9,767 nt of DNA from an uncultured Acidimicrobiia bacterium (GTDB lineage Bacteria; Actinomycetota; Acidimicrobiia; Spongiisociales; UBA5794). Shown here piece by piece: positions 1 to 4,952 of the stretch (within the stretch, counting starts at the first letter, position 1; each line of letters opens with the position of its first letter). Position numbers and translations under genes: made by a program. The stretch lies in NCBI GenBank assembly GCA_913031525.1, contig CAJWGC010000035.1, positions 1 through 9,767 on the forward strand, written 5' to 3'. Below the pieces are notes generated by a model. That model saw nothing but the letters and a program-made list of their open reading frames with translations, had not been told where the DNA came from and did not search any database.

Positions 1-2
1 AG

Positions 3-713
3 CCCCTCGAATCCATCATGGAACGCCTTGCCGAAAACGGCCACGATATGGCTGCCGCCCAAGCAGCTCTCGATGGCGCAACTTCTCTCATCGATGAAGG
101 AAGGGCCATAGCAGCTCCAGTAGCAGAGAACGTTATCGATCTCGACCCGAAAGACTGGCCCGATTCAGCAACTAAGAGCGCGCTCAACCAGGGGCATACC
201 GACCTTCAAAATGCTAAGCAACAGCTCAAGAGGGCTCAAGAGCAAATCCAGGCCACAGTGTCTGTGATCAAGGAGACCATGCCTAAAGGGGAGGAAACGC
301 ATCCATGCCGACTCCCACGCGCAAAGAAGGACCTCAAAAAGAACTGCCCTTCAGCTCTCAAGATTGCTCCGACATCAGTCGACGGTGAAAATTCGCCTCG
401 GCCGCTGAAAATATCCCCTAGCCGGATACCAGGAAGCACCGGGCCGTCCATCGGACATCTCAAAGCCGGAGATAACGAAAATTCGCCTCGGCCGCTGAAA
501 ATATCCCCTAGCCGGATACCAGGAAGCGCCGGACCATCCATCGGATATCTGCAAGATGGCATCGCCAAGAAGAAGATCCCGCAGGAACGTTCTAACTTTC
601 CTGGATGTTCCTTTGCCAACAGCCAATGGACAAAATCTTCTCCGTACAGTGCGCCAATCTGCCCATCGGACATCTGGAAGCACCGACCTACTAGCCGAAT
701 ACCTAGAAGCTGA
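3..713 (+). CDS. Unidentified protein, 5' end outside the window, with a C-terminal 30-residue tandem repeat
   Basis: The frame is already open at the window edge, so this is the 3' part of a gene; the first internal ATG is at 18. I do not recognise the family. Counting from that ATG, residues 1-92 are hydrophilic, rich in Ala, Gln, Lys and Glu, and look helical or coiled-coil (for example LQNAKQQLKRAQEQIQ). From about residue 123 the character changes to Pro/Ser/Arg/Ile-rich. A 30-residue unit starting ENSPRPLKISPSRIPG occurs twice, and a weaker echo (SRIPRS) forms the extreme C-terminus. No signal peptide or membrane segment is visible in this part. The stop codon is only 7 bp before a strong hairpin terminator, which supports plus-strand transcription. 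The repeat tail may be a late addition or frameshifted sequence, because a well-placed ribosome site and ATG lie in another frame at 288-307. Confidence is good for the upstream half and lower for the tail. Confidence 0.5.
   Translation, partial: PLESIMERLAENGHDMAAAQAALDGATSLIDEGRAIAAPVAENVIDLDPKDWPDSATKSALNQGHTDLQNAKQQLKRAQEQIQATVSVIKETMPKGEETHPCRLPRAKKDLKKNCPSALKIAPTSVDGENSPRPLKISPSRIPGSTGPSIGHLKAGDNENSPRPLKISPSRIPGSAGPSIGYLQDGIAKKKIPQERSNFPGCSFANSQWTKSSPYSAPICPSDIWKHRPTSRIPRS
288..391 (+). other. Possible remnant start of a ChaB-like gene (strong SD plus short frame)
   Basis: GGGGAGG at 288-294 lies 10 nt before an ATG at 305, a far better ribosome site than most in this window. The frame from 305 gives MPTPTRKEGPQKELP and stops at 391. 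This N-terminus resembles actinobacterial ChaB-family proteins, which tend to begin with MP, a Lys/Arg-rich stretch and then ELPxTLxxSP. If one base is dropped near 334-337 the reading would continue as ELPSALKIAP, closer to the family, and it would then join the frame of the long surrounding ORF. This is a tentative reading from recall of the family; the match is only about 20 residues long. Confidence 0.22.
387..711 (+). repeat. 90-bp tandem repeat, two near-identical copies and a degenerate third
   Basis: A 74-bp unit at 387-460 recurs at 477-550 with four substitutions, separated by an unrelated 16-bp stretch, so the period is 90 bp (30 codons). In the long plus-strand frame two of the four changes are synonymous and two alter an amino acid (Thr/Ala, His/Tyr). 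Pieces of the unit return at 663-711 in a different order: CCATCGGACATCT at 663-675, then GGAAGCACCG, then a diverged copy of the CTAGCCGGATACCAGGAAGC segment at 692-711. The third copy is therefore rearranged. The same DNA also keeps long minus-strand frames open, so coding status is not settled. Confidence 0.85.
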
Positions 714-720
714 TATCGGT

Positions 721-752
721 AAGAGGGGGCGCCTGGAAGGGCGCCCCCTCTT
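721..752 (+). terminator. Strong hairpin terminator
   Basis: A perfect 13-bp GC-rich stem (721-733 with 740-752) encloses a 6-nt loop. It starts 7 bp after the stop codon of the repeat-tailed ORF. The following sequence is pyrimidine-rich (CTCTCTATATTCCC) rather than a clean T-tract, which is common in actinobacterial terminators. The hairpin itself is symmetric and could act on either strand, but the only gene ending here is on the plus strand. Confidence 0.85.
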
Positions 753-1028
753 CTCTCTATATTCCCTCAACAACCGTTGATCACAAATCCGATCTAAAAA
801 ACGCCAAAAACGATGGGTCATACCTCAAATCTGTCATCGTAAAAACGACCGCACGTCGCTGTAGACAATCTTCAGTTGTCCGTCATACATTTCTCTTTAG
901 GCTTCTCCGGATATCTTTCCGATCGCCGATATCGTCTCAATCTGATATTTAAAAAAACAAAAAATTCCAGCTAGCACTATTCAATTCGGATCACGATACA
1001 AATCTCTGGGTATTCGATTCCAATGAAT
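753..1028. other. Gene-free stretch
   Basis: No convincing coding frame is seen on either strand between the terminator and the HEAT gene control region. It holds three copies of AAAAACG (about 798, 806 and 841), a 6-bp inverted pair ACGATG/CATCGT (810-815 and 835-840), and an A-rich run around 948-965 that could be an UP-like or flexible promoter element. I could not identify an RNA gene here. Confidence 0.4.
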
Positions 1029-1063
1029 TGAGCGCCACAACAGGTACGCTCAGTTAATGAGCG
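1029..1063 (+). promoter_or_regulatory. Operator-like array of TGAGCG half-sites over the HEAT gene start
   Basis: TGAGCG occurs at 1029-1034, its reverse complement CGCTCA at 1047-1052, and TGAGCG again at 1058-1063, inside the start of the gene. The last two form a perfect dyad with a 5-bp spacer straddling the ATG, and the first two form a wider dyad with a 12-bp spacer. The central half-site overlaps the candidate -10 box. This arrangement suits a repressor site, but no regulator is identified. Confidence 0.4.
1045..1050 (+). promoter_or_regulatory. Candidate -10 box of a leaderless promoter (TACGCT)
   Basis: A TANNNT hexamer ends 6 nt before the ATG at 1057, and no Shine-Dalgarno sequence is present. 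Transcription would begin at or next to the start codon. There is no clear -35 element at 16-18 bp upstream. Confidence 0.4.
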
Positions 1064-1695
1064 ACACTGCAAATCTGGTAAAGCTGGGGATCGACCCTGT
1101 GCCATTTTTTGAACACGATGACAGCTCTATTCGACGCCTAGCCATAGCATCTTGCTCAGCAATCCTCGACCGTCCTGGTATCTATGAGGCTTTAGAAAAG
1201 CGGCTCGCTCAAGACCCTACTCCCAGAGTCAGAGCGGAGGCAGCTGAAATGATCGGACTCAGTTCTCGAACCAGCATCAAGGCATTGCTCTCTGCCGGAG
1301 ACGATTCGGAACCGGTAGTAGTTGAAGCCGTGGCAACGGCGCTCGGCGAACTGGGTGATCCCGAAGCAGTTCAATGGCTAATCGACACAGCTCTGAATCA
1401 CTCCGATGGACTAGTACGTGAAGCAGCGGTTGCTTCTCTCGGGGCCATCGGAGACGACAGAGCCCTACCAGCCTTACTCGAACTAGTGTCGAAAGCGCCC
1501 CCCCAAGTACGACGTCGTTCTGTCGCAGCTCTAACGGTGTTCGACTGTCCAGAAGTCGAGGTAGCGATCGTTGCGGCGCGTAACGATCGCAATCCGATGG
1601 TGCGCGAGGCAGCTGAAATGGTGGTAGGCCGCGCTCACGGCGACATCTCTACCTTGTCCCGCCAACAAGACGACACCCTACTGGCCGAGGAATAA
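1057..1695 (+). CDS. HEAT-repeat protein
   Basis: A 212-residue soluble protein built of tandem alpha-helical HEAT / PBS-lyase-like repeats. Units of about 30 residues run from roughly residue 22 to 191, each with a hydrophobic helix introduced by a VR or VxxEA motif: VRAEAAEMIG (58-67), VVVEAVATALGELGD (87-101), VREAAVASLGAIGDD (120-134), VRRRSVAAL (151-159) and VREAAEMVVG (182-191). GD turns between helices (GELGDPEA, GAIGDDRA) are typical. There is no signal peptide, no membrane segment and no catalytic domain, so it is probably a cytoplasmic binding or scaffold protein; its partner cannot be read from the sequence. The short polar tail is Gln/Asp-rich. It is a single gene, convergent with moaE, with no Shine-Dalgarno sequence but a TANNNT box 6 nt before the ATG, suggesting a leaderless message. 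The fold call is firm and the function unknown. Confidence 0.88.
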   Translation: MSDTANLVKLGIDPVPFFEHDDSSIRRLAIASCSAILDRPGIYEALEKRLAQDPTPRVRAEAAEMIGLSSRTSIKALLSAGDDSEPVVVEAVATALGELGDPEAVQWLIDTALNHSDGLVREAAVASLGAIGDDRALPALLELVSKAPPQVRRRSVAALTVFDCPEVEVAIVAARNDRNPMVREAAEMVVGRAHGDISTLSRQQDDTLLAEE

Positions 1696-1783
1696 CGCGA
1701 GGGGGACAGATTTTCCGGCCAGAAAAAGGGCTTTACGTCCAACTCGCGACGCAAACTACATGCCACCAGAATGACACTAAATA

Positions 1784-2248
1784 CTAAGAACTATGACCGC
1801 GATCCTCACGCACCCACTCAGCCCCACCGAGCCAGTGTTCTTTCTTCCAGATAGGGGCCCGTACCTTGAGCTCGTCAATGACGTATCGTCCAGCAGCGAA
1901 AGCATCGGCGCGATGCGGCGCGCATACTGCAACCGCAACGCTGATCTCGCCTACGCTGAGAACTCCAGTACGGTGCATCGCAACAGCTTTGCTGATGGGC
2001 CATTTGGCTCGGGCCTCGTTGATCACTTCCTGGATCTTGGGTTCTACGACACCTCCGTAGGCCTCGTATTCAAGATGAGTCACGCCGGTTCTGCCCGGAG
2101 AGTGACTACGAACGGTTCCCAGAAATAAGACGATTGCTCCACATTCCGGTGCCGCGACTGCTCCAAGGACCGATTTTGGATCAATGGCATCTCCTACCAC
2201 TACAACCATATCGTCAAGATTCTGCGGACCGACGTCCTTGGAAGTCAT
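1784..2248 (-). CDS. moaE: Molybdopterin synthase catalytic subunit MoaE
   Basis: MoaE is the large subunit of molybdopterin synthase. It transfers sulfur from the MoaD C-terminal thiocarboxylate to cyclic pyranopterin monophosphate (precursor Z) to make molybdopterin, in the cytoplasm. The 154-residue product has the family landmarks in order: FLGTVR (42-47), THLEYEAYGG (57-66), MHRTGVLSVGE (91-101), the PHR pocket with RADAF (111-117), and IDELKVRAPIWKKE (124-137), whose lysines K128, K135 and K136 match the conserved catalytic region. The length is normal. I chose the ATG at 2248 because GGAGGGG sits 5 nt upstream; an in-frame upstream start at 2377 would add an unrelated N-terminus lying opposite the protease gene. 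No moaD or other cofactor gene is in the window, so its partner must be encoded elsewhere. It is divergent from htrA, with 12 bp between start codons. Confidence 0.95.
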   Translation of the reverse strand: MTSKDVGPQNLDDMVVVVGDAIDPKSVLGAVAAPECGAIVLFLGTVRSHSPGRTGVTHLEYEAYGGVVEPKIQEVINEARAKWPISKAVAMHRTGVLSVGEISVAVAVCAPHRADAFAAGRYVIDELKVRAPIWKKEHWLGGAEWVREDRGHSS

Positions 2249-2253
2249 ACAAT
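2248..2253 (+). promoter_or_regulatory. Candidate -10 box of htrA (TACAAT), overlapping the moaE start
   Basis: TACAAT matches the TATAAT consensus at five of six positions and ends 7 nt before the GTG at 2261, placing the transcription start on or beside that codon. It shares a base with the moaE start codon (2246-2248) on the other strand. No good -35 hexamer is present 16-18 bp upstream. Confidence 0.5.
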
Positions 2254-2260
2254 CCCCTCC
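2254..2260 (-). promoter_or_regulatory. Shine-Dalgarno of moaE
   Basis: GGAGGGG on the minus strand, 5 nt before the moaE ATG. It decides the start at 2248 over the longer frame. It fills most of the gap to the htrA start. Confidence 0.8.
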
Positions 2261-3628
2261 GTGGATAACACTAACTCCGAAGATCAATTCGAAGAACAAG
2301 AAACAGTCGCGTTGCCTCCCTCTGAGGGAAATGAACGATCTAACTTCCAGAAAGACGGCGAACAATCTCTGGAGCAACCTCCAGCATCGCGCGTCTCAGC
2401 GCAGGAAACTCCGACAGCGCGGCCTTTCAACACGAATGAATCTTGGGAAGAAGAACAGTCGCCAAGAGAAATTCGCTCGTCAACTCTCCAAGAGGAACAA
2501 CTCGATTGTCGAAGGCAATCGAGTAGAGCCAATTCTTCGATCTTCGTAGGGCTTGTCGCCGGAGTACTCGGTGCTTCTCTAACTGTTGCTGCGCTCGCAA
2601 TAGGCGGCGTATTCGACCAGACCGGGGAAATAGTTCAAACACCCCAGATCGGAACATCTACACCTTTCAGCTCGAATCAGTCCATAACGGAAGGCGCCAC
2701 TTCGAGTCGTGCGGCTGTAGTCGCGCAGAAAGTTGTTCCCTCAATAGTGGCCATCGAAGTAAGCGCGGACGATGGGATAAACGGATTCAGCGCATTCGCC
2801 GCGGGCTCTGGGGTAGTGCTCACGGATGACGGACTCATTGTCACCAACGCCCACGTCATCGCCAATGCCACCGATACCACTGCCACCCAGGTCGTGTTAC
2901 AAAACGGGACGCTCTACGACGCTCGTATCATCGGCAAAGACACCATTACAGACCTCGCCGTCCTTCAGATCGAAGCTACTGACCTCACTCCAATAGAACT
3001 CGGCTCGACAATTGATCTAGCGATAGGTGACGTCGCTGTCGCGGTAGGCAACCCACTTGGGCTACCTGGTGGGGCCTCAGTCACCGTGGGTGTGGTCTCG
3101 GCTTTTGATCGCGAAGTGCAGGTTGGAGCGATAGACGGCACTCTATTTGGCATGCTGCAGACGGACGCACCGATTACTCGCGGATCCAGTGGAGGGGGGC
3201 TAGTAGACGAGAACGGTCGCTTGATCGGCATAACGACAGCGATCGGCGTTACCGACGCCGGAGCCGAAGGGATCGGATTCGCCATCCCGGTCGAACTGAT
3301 GACCCGAATTACTGAAGAAATTATCGAGACAGGTCGGGTGCGGCACACCTTCTTAGGCGTAGCCCTCCAGGACACATACGCACAACAAGGCGCAGCTCAA
3401 ATTCCCTCTGGTGCCGAGATTGTCGGATTCGTTGCGCCATCAGGAGCCAGAGAAGCTGGACTCGAGGAAAACGATCGTGCCATCGGGATAAACAACAAGC
3501 CGGTACGGACTAAAGAAGACATCATCAACGAACTGCGCAACTTCCGAGTTGGCGATACTGTCGTTCTCGAAGTTATACGTGACGGAGAGACAATGAAATT
3601 TGACGTGCGCCTTGGCGAGAAACCTTGA
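2261..3628 (+). CDS. htrA: HtrA/DegP-type membrane-anchored serine protease (S1C) with one PDZ domain
   Basis: A trypsin-like protease acting outside the membrane on misfolded envelope proteins. Residues 1-91 are an acidic, Gln/Ser-rich, presumably cytoplasmic and disordered segment. A single transmembrane helix follows at about 93-116, then a linker, the protease domain (about 147-345) and one PDZ domain (about 354-452). The triad is H198 (VTNAHV), D231 (TDLAVL) and S310 (RGSSGGG); the usual NPGNSGGP around the serine is TRGSSGGG here, but the serine and GG are kept, so activity is expected. The 455-residue architecture suits actinobacterial HtrA/PepD proteins. The start is a GTG with no Shine-Dalgarno sequence; a -10-like TACAAT ends 7 nt before it, suggesting a leaderless mRNA. 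The DUF2342 gene follows 16 bp after the stop and is probably co-transcribed. The sigE-type cluster on the other strand is a plausible regulator of such a protease, but I see no GGGAAC-N16-CGTT site here. Confidence 0.93.
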   Translation: MDNTNSEDQFEEQETVALPPSEGNERSNFQKDGEQSLEQPPASRVSAQETPTARPFNTNESWEEEQSPREIRSSTLQEEQLDCRRQSSRANSSIFVGLVAGVLGASLTVAALAIGGVFDQTGEIVQTPQIGTSTPFSSNQSITEGATSSRAAVVAQKVVPSIVAIEVSADDGINGFSAFAAGSGVVLTDDGLIVTNAHVIANATDTTATQVVLQNGTLYDARIIGKDTITDLAVLQIEATDLTPIELGSTIDLAIGDVAVAVGNPLGLPGGASVTVGVVSAFDREVQVGAIDGTLFGMLQTDAPITRGSSGGGLVDENGRLIGITTAIGVTDAGAEGIGFAIPVELMTRITEEIIETGRVRHTFLGVALQDTYAQQGAAQIPSGAEIVGFVAPSGAREAGLEENDRAIGINNKPVRTKEDIINELRNFRVGDTVVLEVIRDGETMKFDVRLGEKP

Positions 3629-3644
3629 AAGACAGGCGTCACCA

Positions 3645-4733
3645 ATGAACGACAACCTGTTCGATCGACTCTTCGAGCTATTCCAGACTTCCGATACCGT
3701 CAACTGGGGATTGGCTGAAGAAATCGTCAAGAGTGCCGCAGGACCACGCGAGCCGATCGAACCACAACTGGCCGAGGAGTATCAGGAGCTGGCCCTGGCC
3801 GCTCAATTGCAGCTCTCATCGGCCAAGGTGCTCGACGCAAGCGCAGCGGTCATACCTGATCCCGTTGATTCTGCAGGGTGGGCAATTGCTAACTTCCGAA
3901 GCTTCTCCTATCTCATGGAACCTCTATCTCGTGCGTTAGGAGGAGAAACTACTGCTACATCAGACCCAATCGGCTCAATGATGGGATCTTTCGGATCAGC
4001 TCTTACTGGCCTGCAGGCGGGATCCATGACTGCTGTCATAAGTCGCCGCACAATGGGACAGTTTGACACCATCCTTCCGTCCGTCAACCAGAGCAAGGCT
4101 TATCTTGTGGTACCTAACATCGAAGATTTCGCCTCGTCTAACAAGCTCGATCCTCGCCAAGTTCGCCTATGGGCAACTATGCACGAGCTAGTTCGACATG
4201 CTGTACTGCACCTACAGGCAACCCAAGATGCTCTGTCATCTGCTGTAGCTGAGTTCGTCGCAACAATCGACTTCGATCCGTCACGCCTCATGAACAAGCT
4301 CGGAGAGATGCGCGATCCAGCGGGGATTGAGGCAATGCTCGGGGGCCAAGATGGATTGACAGCCTTGCTAGGAAGTGAAGGGGAACCCGCTAACGCGGCA
4401 CGCCTTGAGACCCTGATTTCGTTCCTCAACGGCTACGGCGATTACATAGTGAACATTGCTGGAGAAAAGTTGCTGCCCGATATAGCTTCGATATCAACGG
4501 CCTATAAAAATCACCGCACCGCATCGTTGCCAGAGTTGGAGCAGATACAACAATCCCTTTTTATCGATATCACTCGCTCCCATCCTGAAGATGGTGAATC
4601 ATTCTGTGAGGAGGTGTCTCGTCGTTGGGGACTCGAGACACTTGTCCACATCTGGGAAAACACCCATCACCTGCCGGCTCCAGGAGAACTCGCTGATCCT
4701 GTCGGATGGGCTGCAAGAACCCTGCTCGACTAA
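3645..4733 (+). CDS. DUF2342-family zincin-like protein with altered HEXXH motif
   Basis: A 362-residue member of the actinobacterial DUF2342 / zincin-like metallopeptidase family (also named coenzyme-F420-biosynthesis-associated or putative hydrolase); no reaction has been firmly assigned. Family features visible are VISRRTMGQFDTILP (131-145), YLVVPNIEDFA (153-163), the helix LWATMHELVRHAVL (175-188), and the C-terminal block with RRWGLETLVHIWEN, HHLPAPGE and DPVGWAARTLL. The expected HEXXH zinc site reads H180-E-L-V-R184-H185: the second His position is Arg, with a His one residue later, so metal binding is doubtful. The start at 3645 is preferred over 3600, which would overlap the protease gene and add 15 residues unlike the family. 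Only a weak AGG lies upstream, consistent with coupling to htrA 16 bp before it. No signal peptide or membrane segment is seen. Confidence 0.88.
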   Translation: MNDNLFDRLFELFQTSDTVNWGLAEEIVKSAAGPREPIEPQLAEEYQELALAAQLQLSSAKVLDASAAVIPDPVDSAGWAIANFRSFSYLMEPLSRALGGETTATSDPIGSMMGSFGSALTGLQAGSMTAVISRRTMGQFDTILPSVNQSKAYLVVPNIEDFASSNKLDPRQVRLWATMHELVRHAVLHLQATQDALSSAVAEFVATIDFDPSRLMNKLGEMRDPAGIEAMLGGQDGLTALLGSEGEPANAARLETLISFLNGYGDYIVNIAGEKLLPDIASISTAYKNHRTASLPELEQIQQSLFIDITRSHPEDGESFCEEVSRRWGLETLVHIWENTHHLPAPGELADPVGWAARTLLD

Positions 4734-4739
4734 TTCGTT

Positions 4740-4766
4740 ATCGCTTTGGGTTATCGACAAAGCGAT
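4740..4766 (+). terminator. Hairpin after the htrA / DUF2342 unit
   Basis: A perfect 9-bp stem ATCGCTTTG / CAAAGCGAT (4740-4748 and 4758-4766) with a 9-nt loop starts 6 bp after the DUF2342 stop codon. No T-tract follows, so it may be a weak terminator or an mRNA 3' stabiliser. Confidence 0.5.
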
Positions 4767-4795
4767 CCAGATTCACTGAGGTGCCGGAGTTAGCG

Positions 4796-4921
4796 ATGAC
4801 GTTCCACTCGCCCGCATATGAGCTCATCCTCGCGCTTTACTCATTGCTGATGGATCAGAAAAAGTTCATAACATGGTTATATCCCAACGCGAGATCCGCC
4901 GATATGAGCAGGAATAGCTAA
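4796..4921 (+). CDS. Possible small protein of 41 residues
   Basis: An ATG at 4796 has GGAG 6 nt upstream (4786-4789), a well-spaced ribosome site, and the frame runs to TAA at 4919-4921. The product has a hydrophobic central part (YELILALYSLL), a basic patch (QKKF), a WLYP motif and a polar tail. I recognise no family. It fills most of the gap between the DUF2342 gene and the hydrolase. The good ribosome site is the main support, and the frame is short enough to arise by chance. Confidence 0.25.
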   Translation: MTFHSPAYELILALYSLLMDQKKFITWLYPNARSADMSRNS

Positions 4922-4939
4922 GTAGCACCCTGTGGAAAG

Positions 4940-4945
4940 TACTCT
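4940..4945 (+). promoter_or_regulatory. Candidate -10 box of a leaderless promoter (TACTCT)
   Basis: A TANNNT hexamer ends 7 nt before the hydrolase ATG. There is no Shine-Dalgarno sequence at a usable distance, and an in-frame TAA (4950-4952) touches the ATG, so the start cannot lie further upstream. No clear -35 is visible. Confidence 0.4.
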
Positions 4946-4952
4946 TCACTAA

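Noticed and set aside
387..550. CRISPR-like direct repeats
   Set aside because: There are only two good copies, the repeat is 74 bp with a 16-bp spacer, and no cas genes are present. This is a tandem duplication.
236..821. Minus-strand frames of 145 and 148 codons across the repeat region
   Set aside because: They are open mainly because the duplicated 90-bp unit lacks stops in those frames. They have no ribosome site and no recognisable domain, and the terminator hairpin lies inside the longer one.
1696..1783. Terminator between HEAT gene and moaE
   Set aside because: Only a 6-bp pair CGCGAG/CTCGCG with a 41-nt loop is present, too weak to call.
1793..2128. Plus-strand frames opposite moaE
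   Set aside because: moaE on the minus strand has clear family motifs through this region, so these are shadows.
2249..2377. Longer moaE start at 2377
   Set aside because: The extra 43 residues match nothing in the family and lie opposite the protease gene. GGAGGGG directly before 2248 decides the start.
3600..3644. Upstream start of the DUF2342 gene at 3600
   Set aside because: It would overlap the protease gene by 29 bp and add residues unlike the family. The ATG at 3645 fits the spacing after the protease stop.
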